This document shows positions 42,731 to 51,631 of a stretch of DNA of 64,000 nt, in pieces. The DNA lies in contig NZ_AP023396.1 in NCBI RefSeq assembly GCF_014466955.1, positions 5,456,001 through 5,520,000 of the forward strand, given 5' to 3'. The notes under the pieces were generated by a model, which was not told the origin of the DNA, searched no databases, and worked only from the letters and a program-made list of their open reading frames with translations. Numbering within the stretch: position 1 is the first letter of the stretch; each line of letters starts with the position of its first letter. A program made the translations under genes and the position numbers. Source of the DNA: Nocardia wallacei. Its GTDB lineage: Bacteria; Actinomycetota; Actinomycetes; Mycobacteriales; Mycobacteriaceae.

Positions 42731-43903
42731 TCAGACACCGAGAGCGGTCAACGCGTCGTGATCGTCGATCGCCGTGGTGATCCGTTTCAGCAGCGTCAGG
42801 CATGTTTCGGTGGATTGCATCTTGGGCTGATAGGCCGCCCGGCCGATCGTGAAAGCCCATGCGGCATAGGCGAACATCGACTGCTGGCGGTAGAGCAGCC
42901 AGGCGTCATCGAAGGACGGCGCCGCACCACCGGCCTGCCCCAGCTCGTCGAGGTAGGCCGCCAGCAGGTCGCGGTCCCACGCGCGGCGGTCCTCGGGCTC
43001 GCACCCGGAGTTCACGGCGTAGGCGAAATCGTGTGCCCAGCCGCCGCGCATCACCACCTGCCAGTCGACATGGCCCATCCGGCCGTCGCGGGTCACGTAG
43101 GTCTGCCCGATGTGCGGGTCGCCGTGCAGCAGGGTCGGGGGAATGTCGTGGGTGGCGATCTCGATCGCGCGCTCCACGCCCGCCCACAACCGCTCGCTCT
43201 GCCCGTGCAGGGCCTCGGGCACGACCTCCGCCGCCCGCTGCAAGCCGACCTCGCAGCGCTTCTTCATATCGATCGCGGCGAGATAGGCGTCGAGCATGTA
43301 GGCGGGGGTGTTCAGGACCGCGATGGACGGGTCCGCCCAGAACGTGCGGTGTAGTCGGGCCAGATTGCGGACCAGGTCTTCGATCTGGTCGCGGGCGATG
43401 GGAGCGGTCGGCTCGCTGAACACCGCGCCGCGCGTCGCCGCGATGTTCTCCATCAGCGCGATCGACCGCCACGACGACGGATCGGAGACACCCCAGTAGC
43501 CGATGGGGGCCTCCAGATCGACTCGCGGGCGGAAGTCCCTGAAGAAGCGGGTCTCCCCCTCGATCATCTGACCGCCGCCCAGCAGGATCCGCTGACTGAA
43601 CGCGGTGGTGGTCTTCGCGAACAGTTCGGTGGGCAGGCCCGCCGCCACGCCCGCGTCGTTGTACTCGACCCGGATCGCTACCCGGGTCGACGTGCCCTGG
43701 CTGCCGTCGGCGTTATCGAACGACAGCACCTCCGCTCCCGGCACGTCACGGCACAGCACCGCCGTGAGCCATTCCGGGGTGATCGTCTCGCCCGAGACCG
43801 GCACGTCGTCGATGGACCGCGCCTTGGGCCGGGTGATCTTCTCGCCTAGTAGGTGAGCACCGACCACGACGGATCGCCCGAGCAGCCAGAGCTTGTGGTT
43901 CAT
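42731..43903 (-). CDS. Aminoglycoside-phosphotransferase-like kinase
   Basis: 390 aa. Brenner motif LLHGDPHIGQTYV (HGDPH at about 257-261) and the metal-binding Asp in GHVDWQVVMRGG identify an APH/choline-kinase-like fold, in the broad group that includes ecdysteroid-kinase-like proteins (EcKL/CHK). Others of this size in Nocardia act on unknown hydroxylated lipids or drugs. In operon with the P450 downstream; a hydroxyl made by one enzyme and phosphorylated by the other is conceivable but unproved. Confidence 0.85.
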   Translation of the reverse strand: MNHKLWLLGRSVVVGAHLLGEKITRPKARSIDDVPVSGETITPEWLTAVLCRDVPGAEVLSFDNADGSQGTSTRVAIRVEYNDAGVAAGLPTELFAKTTTAFSQRILLGGGQMIEGETRFFRDFRPRVDLEAPIGYWGVSDPSSWRSIALMENIAATRGAVFSEPTAPIARDQIEDLVRNLARLHRTFWADPSIAVLNTPAYMLDAYLAAIDMKKRCEVGLQRAAEVVPEALHGQSERLWAGVERAIEIATHDIPPTLLHGDPHIGQTYVTRDGRMGHVDWQVVMRGGWAHDFAYAVNSGCEPEDRRAWDRDLLAAYLDELGQAGGAAPSFDDAWLLYRQQSMFAYAAWAFTIGRAAYQPKMQSTETCLTLLKRITTAIDDHDALTALGV

Positions 43904-44040
43904 GCGCTTGCCTCTGTTCCGAAGTACGACAACACCGTCCGAGCCACCCGCGGCTGGATCACAGCGGCGCGGGGCCCGGACATGGTAGCCCGTCGTGCCG
44001 GAAATCTATGCACAACAACCACATTGCCCAGCCAGACGCG

Positions 44041-44808
44041 CTACCCTCGGAGGCGATACGCTCCGCCCGGGTCTCCGGCGACGTAGCGGGCCCAGGTCTG
44101 GGTGCCGTCGGCGTGGTCCGGGCAGGTATTGACGCCTTCCCGGAAACCGCGAGCGACCCTGCCCCACAGCGGGACACGCAGCGTCCGGCGGGGCCGGCCG
44201 CGTTCGGCGCGCCACTGTGCGGCCAGTTCGGCCAGGGTCAGCACCTCGGGCCCGCCGAAATCCGGTGCCCGGCGCAGCGGCTCGCCCTCGATCAGATCGG
44301 CCACCCGCACGGCCACGTCCCCGGTGGCCACCGGCTGGAAACGGAAGTCCAGCGGCAGCGGGGCCAGCGGCAGTCGCTCGACTGCCCCGAGCGCGGCGGC
44401 GATCAGGTCGTGAAACTGCGTGGCCCGCAGGATGGTATGCGGCACACCACTGTTCGCGATCAGCTCCTCGCAGGCGAGCTTGTTGCGGTAGTACCGGAAC
44501 GGAATCCGATCGATCCCGACGATCGATACGTACAACAGCTGCCGCACCCCGCCCGCCACCGCGAGCAGATTCCGGGTCTGCGCCGCATCCGGTCTGCCGA
44601 ACCGCCGAAAGTCGGAAGCGGCATGCACGATCAGCTCGGCCCCCTCCGCCGCCGCCCGCACGCCTTCCCCCGTCGCCAGATCACCGACATGCGTGCCCAC
44701 CTCCTCCCGCCGCGACAAGACTCTGACGTCGTGCCCCCGCACCCGCAACCGCTCCACAATGTGCCGACCGAGCGCCCCACTACCCCCAGCAACCAGAACC
44801 GTACTCAT
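44041..44808 (-). CDS. NAD(P)-binding NmrA-like SDR
   Basis: 255 aa from ATG 44806-44808 after GGGGAG. Atypical SDR start TVLVAGGSGALGRHIVERL; LIVHAASDFRRFG; the active-site Tyr motif of classical SDRs is replaced by RYYRNKLACEELI, as in NmrA-like proteins. Substrate unknown. Its promoter side borders the long repeat array. Confidence 0.88.
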   Translation of the reverse strand: MSTVLVAGGSGALGRHIVERLRVRGHDVRVLSRREEVGTHVGDLATGEGVRAAAEGAELIVHAASDFRRFGRPDAAQTRNLLAVAGGVRQLLYVSIVGIDRIPFRYYRNKLACEELIANSGVPHTILRATQFHDLIAAALGAVERLPLAPLPLDFRFQPVATGDVAVRVADLIEGEPLRRAPDFGGPEVLTLAELAAQWRAERGRPRRTLRVPLWGRVARGFREGVNTCPDHADGTQTWARYVAGDPGGAYRLRG

Positions 44809-44849
44809 CGACCCGCTCCCCTTCCCACAGCAGCCACGCCCTCGAAACA

Positions 44850-45780
44850 AACCCGCCCCACCTGATTACCCCCCTCCGATCCCCACCACAACCGCCACCA
44901 CTCGACCCACTTCCCCGACCACCCACCCACTACTCGACCCACTTCCCCGACCACCCAGGACCCGCCCGCCTCCTACCAGACCGGCCTGGTGCGCCTCGTC
45001 CAGGCCACGCGCCGGCTGCGGCTTGGTGTGGCGGCCCATCTGCACGCCCTGGCCAAAACCGTCCCCCGCCCAACACTCACTCCAGTTATCCCCCACCACC
45101 CACCTCCGTTCTCCGACCGAGCACCCGTTGCACCACGCTCGATGCCACCCTGCGATCGAGCACCTGTTGCCCCACATTCGATGCCCACTCCCCAACCAAC
45201 GACCCACCTCCCACCGCGCGATGCCCACTCACCACCCAAGATCCGGCCACTTCCAAAACCGCCCAACGCTCGCGCCAGTTCCTCCCACCAACCACTCGTT
45301 GCCGGACACTCGCCCCGTTCCAAGACCAAACAGTCCTTGCCCCACACTCGATGCCGTTCTCCGACCGAACATCTCGCTACCCGAACACCGAGCCGTTCCC
45401 CGACCAAAGCATCCGTCGCTCAACATTCGATGCCCGCCCGCGCCCAAGGCCCCGTTGCCCCAACACTTGTTACCTGCCCCGCGCCCAAGCATCCCGCCAC
45501 ACCGACCCGGTCTCCAACCGAACAGCCGCAGCCCACCACTCGACCCCTTTCCCCGACCAAGCAGCGCTGCTCAACACTCGATGCCCACCCCGCGCCCAAG
45601 CCCCGTTGCCCAACACTCCACCCGGCCTGCGAGCGAGCAGCCGTTGCCCAACACTCCACCCGGCCCTGCGAGCGGGCAGCCGCTGCCCATCACTCCACCC
45701 CGCTCAGCCACCGAGCACCCCGTTGCTCATCACTCGACGCCCACCCTGGCGACCTGTTGTGGGCGACGCGCCGGGGTCCC
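44850..45780. repeat. Long degenerate tandem-repeat array, about 40-bp unit
   Basis: From about 45100 to 45770 the sequence is some 17 imperfect copies of a 38-42 bp unit with a common core around CCGTTGCCCAACACTCGATG. The flank 44870-44990 repeats CTCGACCCACTTCCCCGACC twice. No gene: apparent frames of up to 380 codons on both strands come from the repeat composition, lack ribosome sites and have Pro/Arg/His or Gly/Trp-rich translations. It separates divergent genes, so their promoters must lie at its edges. Confidence 0.85.
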
Positions 45781-45839
45781 CATCCACGACGCGGGCTCGG
45801 GGCAGACGAACGGGCGCGACTGTGGTTAGCTGTGGGGCC

Positions 45840-45923
45840 ATGAGCGTGCGCAGCGAGCGAGTCCTGAAATACCATGCGCCCGTGCGCATGCCGGAGCCGA
45901 ACAGGAGCGAGGCGACGGTATGA
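45840..45923 (+). CDS. Possible leader ORF, 27 aa
   Basis: ATG 45840 opens a 27-codon frame (MSVRSERVLKYHAPVRMP...) whose stop TGA overlaps the next gene's ATG (ATGA, 45920-45923). The overlap suggests translational coupling, but the peptide is basic and unrecognised, and the string around GTGCGCAGCGAGCGA is common in such genomes. Weak candidate. Confidence 0.3.
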   Translation: MSVRSERVLKYHAPVRMPEPNRSEATV

Positions 45924-47206
45924 GCACCCCTTTGGCCGATCCGCCGGAAGAATATCTACCCCGCGACACCGCCGACGTCGTCCGCACAGTGCGTGACTCC
46001 CGGCCCCAGCCGCTGACCGTCCGCGGCGGCGAGCGCGGCGAACACGGCGGCGACTACGAGGACGACCTCGCCCCGCCGGACCGCCGCGTCGTGCTGTCGC
46101 TGCGGCGGATGAACCGCGTGCAGGCCGTCGACGCCGACGCGCGGCTGGTGCGAGTGCAGGCCGGCGCGCGCCTGTCCGATGTCGACCGCACCCTCGCCGC
46201 GCACGGCCTCGGGCTGCCCATCGTCGGCGACCATCGCGAGATCACCGCGGGCGGATTCGCCGCCGTCGGCGGTCTCAGTGCCGCCTCGCACCGCTACGGC
46301 ATGTTCAGCGACAACGTCGTCGCGCTCGAATACGTCGATCCCGAGGGCAGATTCGGCACGTGCGGGCGCACCCACCACGCCGACCGCTTCCGCCGCATCC
46401 TCGGCGGCGCGGGGCGCACGGGCATCATCACCGCCCTCACCCTCGAGGCCGTCGAGGTCGACAAGGACCACACCTGGCTGGCCTCCGACCCGCACCGCTT
46501 CCTCGACTTCGACACCTTCGTCGAACATTCCGTCGCCGAGATCCGCAACCCCGGCGACGCCATGCTCCAGGTCGGCCGCTGGGTGGACACCTCCCCGCTG
46601 CGGGTCTCGCGGCCGGTCGGCACCGGGCACGTGCAGCTGGGCACCGTGCGGTTCGGGCAGTGGTCGAGCCTGCACCCCACCACCGCCACGCCGTCGCTGC
46701 GCGCCCGCCGCGAACTCGGCGCCCGGGCCCGGAAGTCGCTGGGCGCCATCGCCTCCGCCGCCCGCGGCCCCGCCGGTATGCCGGTGCGCAACGCCGCCGC
46801 CGGCGCGCTGATGTTCGCGCCGAAGGTACTCACCCTGCGCGACGCGGAGTTCCTCGCCGACACGGTGATCACCTCCGCCGAACGCGGCCCGGCCCACCGG
46901 GTCGCGGTGTTCGCCCCGCTGTCGACCTACACCGCGGTGTTCCACCGGCTGCACGACCTGTTCACCGACTACCGCGAGCGCAGCGGCTGCTTCACCGTCA
47001 TCTCCGCCATGACCTACGGTGTGCGGTCGCCGTACCTGCACGAGCTGTCCGGCGAGGACCACGGTTTCATCACCTTCACCTGCCGCGTGCGGCCCACCGG
47101 GACCTACACCGGCAAGTCCGGCACCCCCGAACTGCTGCGCGAGATCGACGCCGCCATCGAGGACATCTGCCGCTCGGAACGCGCCCGCCGCTACGACACC
47201 GAGTAA
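45920..47206 (+). CDS. FAD-binding oxidoreductase (PCMH/VAO type)
   Basis: 428 aa. The N-terminal FAD domain has QPLTVRGGERGEHGGDY, RRMNRVQAVDADARLVRVQA, and the pyrophosphate loop ITAGGFAAVGGLSAASHRYG. The VAO family includes lactone oxidases and secondary-metabolite oxidases. The C-terminal half is beta-rich with HELSGEDHGFITFTC. Substrate unknown. A strong terminator follows, shared with ctaF. Last gene of the accessory block. Confidence 0.85.
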   Translation: MSTPLADPPEEYLPRDTADVVRTVRDSRPQPLTVRGGERGEHGGDYEDDLAPPDRRVVLSLRRMNRVQAVDADARLVRVQAGARLSDVDRTLAAHGLGLPIVGDHREITAGGFAAVGGLSAASHRYGMFSDNVVALEYVDPEGRFGTCGRTHHADRFRRILGGAGRTGIITALTLEAVEVDKDHTWLASDPHRFLDFDTFVEHSVAEIRNPGDAMLQVGRWVDTSPLRVSRPVGTGHVQLGTVRFGQWSSLHPTTATPSLRARRELGARARKSLGAIASAARGPAGMPVRNAAAGALMFAPKVLTLRDAEFLADTVITSAERGPAHRVAVFAPLSTYTAVFHRLHDLFTDYRERSGCFTVISAMTYGVRSPYLHELSGEDHGFITFTCRVRPTGTYTGKSGTPELLREIDAAIEDICRSERARRYDTE

Positions 47207-47218
47207 CCGGCAACACAG

Positions 47219-47255
47219 CACGGCGCCCCGGTCGGAATTCGACCGGGGCGCCGTG
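47219..47255. terminator. Bidirectional terminator
   Basis: CACGGCGCCCCGGTCG (47219-47234), loop GAATT, exact complement (47240-47255): a 16-bp perfect stem between the convergent FAD gene and ctaF. Confidence 0.88.
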
Positions 47256-47266
47256 TTCGTCTGCGT

Positions 47267-47683
47267 CTAGTGCTTCTCCGGACCCAGGTGGTACTCGAAG
47301 ACCAGTCCGCCCACCGCGATCAGGATGCAGACCACCCCGATGCCGATCAGCCAGAACTGGAAGAACGCGAACCCGATCGCGGTCACCGAGGCGGCCGCGG
47401 CGATCAGGATGGGCCAGAAGCTGCCGGGCGAGAAGAAGCCCAGGTCGCCGGCGCCGTCCGCGATCTCGGCGTCCTCGTAGTCCTCCGGCCGCAGATCCAG
47501 CCGGCGGGCCACGAAGCGGAAGTAGGTGCCCACGATCAGGGTCAGGCCCGCGGTCAGCACGATCGCGGTGGTACCGGCCCATTCGACGCCGGTGCGCGAC
47601 TGCGCGGTGAAGAAGGCGTAGACGATCGCCACGATGATGAAGAACACCGTGAGCAGCTCGAAGATGCGTGCTTCGACCTTCAT
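47267..47683 (-). CDS. ctaF: Cytochrome c oxidase subunit IV (actinobacterial type)
   Basis: 138 aa membrane protein: two N-terminal helices ([40 protein letters not shown]), a charged loop [20 protein letters not shown], and two more helices with [20 protein letters not shown]. This is the four-helix CtaF of the bcc-aa3 supercomplex. It is directly downstream of ctaC, 13 bp between, as in M. tuberculosis (Rv2199c-Rv2200c). Confidence 0.95.
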   Translation of the reverse strand: MKVEARIFELLTVFFIIVAIVYAFFTAQSRTGVEWAGTTAIVLTAGLTLIVGTYFRFVARRLDLRPEDYEDAEIADGAGDLGFFSPGSFWPILIAAAASVTAIGFAFFQFWLIGIGVVCILIAVGGLVFEYHLGPEKH

Positions 47684-47696
47684 GTCAGTTCTTTCC

Positions 47697-48785
47697 TCAC
47701 TTGCTCTCGGCCTGGGCGGCTTCGCGCGCGGTGCGGTTGCTGTCGAACGGGTGCGTCGTCACGGCCACCGGCGACTCACCGATGCTCGCCAGCGCGTCGG
47801 CGTTGGTCGCGCCCTTCTCCCGCGCCTGCAGGTAGCGCTCGAACTTGTCCGGCGAGACGGCCCGGACCTCGAAGTTCATCATCGAGTGGAAGGTACCGCA
47901 CATCTCGGCGCACCGGCCGACGAAGGCGCCCTCCTTCTCGATCTTGGTGATCTGGAAGGTGTTGTCGGAGTGGTTCTGCTCCGGGTTCGGCATCACGTCG
48001 CGCTTGAACAGGAACTCCGGCACCCAGAACGAGTGGATGACGTCGGCCGCGGCGAGCTGGAACTCCACGACCCGGTTGGTGGGCAGCACCAGCACCGGGA
48101 TCTCGTTGGTCGAGCCGATCGTCTCGACCTTGTCGTAGTGCAGGTAGGAGATGTCGTTGGCGGGCAGGCCGTTGTTCGGGCCCGGCTGCGCGTGGCCGTC
48201 GACCTTGCGCTCCCTGTACTCCTCGACGATCTCCTGGTTCAGCGCCTGCCGGTTGGCGTCGACACCGTCGTAGACCCGGCCGCCGGACAGCGTGGCCTTC
48301 TGGTAGCCGAACTTCCAGTTCCACTGGAACGCGGTCACGTCGACCACGACGTCCGGGTTGTCCACCTTCTCGTGCACGTAGTTCTGCACGACCACGGTGA
48401 AGTAGAACAGCACCGCGATGATCACGAACGGGATCGCCGTGTAGGTCAGTTCCAGGGGGACGTTGTAGCCGGTCTGCCGGGGGAACTCCGGCGAACTGGA
48501 CTTCTTGCGGTGGAAGGCCACCGTCCAGAAGGTGAGGCCCCAGACCAGGACACCCATCGCCAGCGCGGCGACCACGGACCAGGTCCACAGTTCGCGCATC
48601 CGGGTCGCCTGCGGGGTCACACCCGTGGGCCAGCCGAACCGAAGCACGGGGTTGTCGATCGAGCAGCCCGAGACGAGCAGCACGGTCATCCCCAAGGACA
48701 CCGCCAGCCCGGCCCGCCGAAGGATGCGGCCCCGCCCGGCTCGGGCGGGTCGTGCCCCTATCGCTTCGCTCGCCTTGTGCGCCAC
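47697..48785 (-). CDS. ctaC: Cytochrome c oxidase subunit II
   Basis: 362 aa from GTG 48783-48785 (AGGAAGG upstream). Lipoprotein signal with lipobox LLVSGC (Cys41), two transmembrane helices, and the CuA domain with its ligands in [16 protein letters not shown] and [17 protein letters not shown]. It accepts electrons from QcrC. A 42-bp stretch of this gene (48114-48155) recurs almost unchanged beside cobS at 51590-51631. Divergent from asnB. Confidence 0.96.
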   Translation of the reverse strand: MAHKASEAIGARPARAGRGRILRRAGLAVSLGMTVLLVSGCSIDNPVLRFGWPTGVTPQATRMRELWTWSVVAALAMGVLVWGLTFWTVAFHRKKSSSPEFPRQTGYNVPLELTYTAIPFVIIAVLFYFTVVVQNYVHEKVDNPDVVVDVTAFQWNWKFGYQKATLSGGRVYDGVDANRQALNQEIVEEYRERKVDGHAQPGPNNGLPANDISYLHYDKVETIGSTNEIPVLVLPTNRVVEFQLAAADVIHSFWVPEFLFKRDVMPNPEQNHSDNTFQITKIEKEGAFVGRCAEMCGTFHSMMNFEVRAVSPDKFERYLQAREKGATNADALASIGESPVAVTTHPFDSNRTAREAAQAESK

Positions 48786-49089
48786 GCTCAACGCCTTCCT
48801 GGTCGTCTCTCCGACTCGCCGCCGCCCGGGTGGGGCCGGACAGCGCGTATCCAGCATGTTCGGGTGGCCCGGGACCGGACCGGCACAAACGCACGATCCG
48901 GGCCGGGAGTTCCCGAGTACTACGCAGCGTAGACCAAACCGGGTACCGCGTTGTGCCCGGGTCGCATTCGACACACCGGAAAGCGGCCGACGACCGGGAC
49001 AGCACGCCGACTCCCGGTACGGCATACTCGGAGACTGGGTTTCGCTCCTCCCGCCCGCACCCGATCCCGGAAACGAGGTTCTCGACGCA
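48786..49089. other. Intergenic, 304 bp, divergent promoter region
   Basis: Between ctaC and asnB. No coding frame is convincing, and the long frames that cross it are extensions of asnB or its shadow. Must contain both promoters; I could not assign -10/-35 elements. Confidence 0.5.
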
Positions 49090-51042
49090 GTGTGTGGACT
49101 GCTCGGATTTCTGACAGCTGACGTGGCGAGCAGCGCTGGTTCCCGCCCTATTCCCCCCCGCGATGTCGTGCAGCAGGTCTACGACGCGTTGCAGTGTGGC
49201 CGCCACCGCGGGCCCGACGAGCGCGGTACCTGGCACGACGAACACATCATCCTGGGCTTCAATCGGCTGTCGATCATCGACATCGAGCACTCGCATCAGC
49301 CGCTGCGCTGGGGGCCGCCGGACAGCCCGGAGCGCTACGCGCTGGCGTTCAACGGGGAGATCTACAACTACCTGGAACTGCGCGAGCAGCTGCGCTCCGA
49401 GCACGACGCGCGGTTCACCACCGAGGGCGACGGCGAGGCGATCGTCGCCGCCTACCACCACTGGGGCACCGACGCGTTCGCGCGGCTGCGCGGCATGTTC
49501 GCCTTCGCGATCTGGGACACCGAGACGCGGCGGCTGGTCCTCGCGCGCGATCCGTTCGGCATCAAGCCGCTGTTCCTGGCCACCGGCCCGAACGGCACCG
49601 CCTACGCCAGCGAGAAGAAGAGCCTGCTGGAACTGCTTGCGCCGCTGGGCCTTTCGGACGAGCTGGACGTGCGGGCGCTGGAGCACTACACGGTGCTGCA
49701 GTACGTGCCGGAGCCGGAGTCGCTGCACAAGGATGTGCGCCGACTGGAGTCCGGGTGCTACGCCACGCTGGAACCGGGTGCGGCGCCGCAGATCACACGG
49801 TACTTCGAGCCGAAGTTCCGGGTGCGGCCGTTCGCGGCGGGCAGCGCGGAGCGGCGGTATCGCGAGATCGCCGAGGTGCTGGAGGATTCGGTCGCCAAGC
49901 ACATGCGCGCCGACGTCACCGTCGGCTCGTTCCTGTCCGGCGGTATCGACTCGACAGCCATCGCGGCGCTGGCGATCCGGCACAATCCCGATCTGCTGAC
50001 GTTCACCTCCGCATTCGAGCGCGAGGGGTATTCGGAGGCCGACGTGGCCGCCGAGACCGCGGAGGCGATCGGCGCCAAGCATTACATTCGCACCGTGAGC
50101 CCGGAGGATTTCGCCGGGGCGATCCCCGAAATCGTCTGGTATCTCGACGATCCCGTGGCCGATCCGGCGCTGGTGCCGCTGTACTTCGTCGCCAAGGAGG
50201 CGCGCAAGCACGTCAAGGTGGTGCTGTCCGGCGAGGGCTCCGACGAGCTGTTCGGCGGGTACACGATCTATCGGGAACCGTTGTCGCTCAAGCCTTTCGA
50301 GTATCTGCCCCGGGGTGTGCGGCGGTTGGCGGGCAAGTTGTCGGAGCGGATTCCGGACGGCACCCGCGGCAAGAGCCTGCTGCACCGCGGCTCGCTGCCG
50401 CTCGAGGAGCGCTACTACGGCAACGCGCGCAGTTTCAGCGACGCCCAGCTGCGGGCGGTGCTGCGCGATTTCCGCCCGGAGTGGACGCATCAGGACGTCA
50501 CCGCGCCGATCTACCAGCGATCGCGAGGCTGGGATCCGGTCGCGCGCATGCAGCACCTGGACCTGTTCACCTGGCTGCGCGGCGACATCCTGGTCAAGGC
50601 CGACAAGGTGACCATGGCCAACTCGCTGGAGCTGCGGGTGCCGTTCCTGGACGCCGAGGTGTTCCGGGTCGCCGAGCAGATCCCGTTCGACCAGAAGCTC
50701 ACCAAGGAGACCACCAAGTACGCGCTGCGCCGGGCCCTCGAGACGATCGTCCCGCCCCACGTGCTGCACCGGCCCAAGCTGGGTTTCCCGGTCCCTCTGC
50801 GGCATTGGCTGCGCGGCCCCGAACTGTACGACTGGGCCGCCGCCCAGATCGCCGATTCGCAGACCGACCACCTGCTCGACAAGTCCGCGATCAAGGCGAT
50901 GCTGGAGGCACACCGCACCGGCGCCGCCGACCACAGCCGCCGCCTGTGGACCCTCCTGGTCTTCATGATCTGGCACGGCATCTTCGTCGAGAACCGCATC
51001 AAGCCGGAGATCCAGGAGCCCACCTACCCGGTGCGGTTGTAG
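49090..51042 (+). CDS. asnB: Asparagine synthase (glutamine-hydrolysing)
   Basis: 650 aa from GTG 49090, so that Cys2 (VCGLLGF) becomes the N-terminal nucleophile of the glutaminase domain after removal of the first residue. Class-II amidotransferase motifs follow: RHRGPDERGTW, LGFNRLSIID and the ALAFNGEIYNYLELRE run. The synthetase domain has the PP-loop FLSGGIDSTAIAAL (about residue 285) and SGEGSDELFGGYTIY. Length equals that of M. tuberculosis AsnB. In mycolata AsnB also amidates wall precursors (known for related AsnB/LtsA); not tested here. Confidence 0.95.
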   Translation: MCGLLGFLTADVASSAGSRPIPPRDVVQQVYDALQCGRHRGPDERGTWHDEHIILGFNRLSIIDIEHSHQPLRWGPPDSPERYALAFNGEIYNYLELREQLRSEHDARFTTEGDGEAIVAAYHHWGTDAFARLRGMFAFAIWDTETRRLVLARDPFGIKPLFLATGPNGTAYASEKKSLLELLAPLGLSDELDVRALEHYTVLQYVPEPESLHKDVRRLESGCYATLEPGAAPQITRYFEPKFRVRPFAAGSAERRYREIAEVLEDSVAKHMRADVTVGSFLSGGIDSTAIAALAIRHNPDLLTFTSAFEREGYSEADVAAETAEAIGAKHYIRTVSPEDFAGAIPEIVWYLDDPVADPALVPLYFVAKEARKHVKVVLSGEGSDELFGGYTIYREPLSLKPFEYLPRGVRRLAGKLSERIPDGTRGKSLLHRGSLPLEERYYGNARSFSDAQLRAVLRDFRPEWTHQDVTAPIYQRSRGWDPVARMQHLDLFTWLRGDILVKADKVTMANSLELRVPFLDAEVFRVAEQIPFDQKLTKETTKYALRRALETIVPPHVLHRPKLGFPVPLRHWLRGPELYDWAAAQIADSQTDHLLDKSAIKAMLEAHRTGAADHSRRLWTLLVFMIWHGIFVENRIKPEIQEPTYPVRL

Positions 51043-51132
51043 GCGGCCTGTCCGAATTCGCCGGCCGCCGCGAGCCCTGCGCTGTTGCGATCGAGGCGGC
51101 TAGGTGTCCGACCTCGGCGCTACGCTCGGGGC

Positions 51133-51402
51133 ATGTGTAGAAACATCACCGCGCTGCGGGGGCTGGAGCCGGAGGCGACGGCCGAGGAAATTCACGCGGC
51201 GGCGCTGCAGTACGTGCGCAAAGTCGGCGGCCTGTCCAGCATCTCCGCGTCGAACCGGGCGGCGGTGGAGGCCGCGGTCGCCGATATCGCCGCGGCCACC
51301 ACCCGCCTGCTCGCCGACCTGCCCGAGCGCAAGGTGCCGCCGAAGTCCGTCCCACCGCTGCGCCGTCCCGAGGTCCGGGCCCGCATCGAGGCGCGCTCCT
51401 GA
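51133..51402 (+). CDS. DUF2277-family protein, 89 aa
   Basis: ATG 51133. Opens MCRNITALRGLEPEATAEEI and continues HAAALQYVRKVGGLSS, the diagnostic DUF2277 pattern, then a helix with AIAAATTRLLADLPER-like spacing. Small soluble protein of unknown function, widespread in actinobacteria. Lies 90 bp after asnB on the same strand. Confidence 0.9.
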   Translation: MCRNITALRGLEPEATAEEIHAAALQYVRKVGGLSSISASNRAAVEAAVADIAAATTRLLADLPERKVPPKSVPPLRRPEVRARIEARS

Positions 51403-51431
51403 GTAGGACACCGACGTCCGAATCCACATCC

Positions 51432-51560
51432 GCGTGCGCCGGGCCGTATCTGCGGAGTCTTACCGCTGTTGCAGAGTTCTTACCGCTGTTGCCCGGTGCC
51501 CCGGGAATCGCGTGCGCCGGTCGTCAGGCGTATCTACAGAGTCTTGCCGGTGTTGTCCTG
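51432..51560. repeat. Degenerate duplication, about 78 bp
   Basis: GCGTGCGCCGG occurs at 51432 and 51510, each followed by a GTATCT...AGTCTTRCCG-type stretch; the first copy has the TTACCGCTGTTGC core twice in a row. Non-coding gap between the DUF2277 gene and cobS. Confidence 0.6.
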
Positions 51561-51589
51561 TGGGAAGAATGACCGTCGCGGATAGGGCC

Positions 51590-51631
51590 GCCGATCGTCT
51601 CGACCTTGTCGTAGTGCAGGCAGGAGAGGTC
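51590..51631. repeat. 42-bp ectopic copy of ctaC sequence
   Basis: Matches ctaC 48114-48155 at 40 of 42 positions, in the same orientation (begins GCCGATCGTCTCGACC). The piece encodes part of CtaC around KVETIG but here is outside any gene except for the last two bases, which overlap the cobS stop. Confidence 0.9.

Noticed and set aside
44989..45843. 284-aa and 378-aa frames in the repeat array
   Set aside because: Pure Pro/Arg/Thr/His translation of the repeats, no start signal, and the complementary strand is open as well; repeat composition explains both.
47776..50976. 1066-codon minus-strand frame over ctaC and asnB
   Set aside because: Crosses two genes with clear catalytic motifs in other frames and has no ribosome site; a high-GC artefact.
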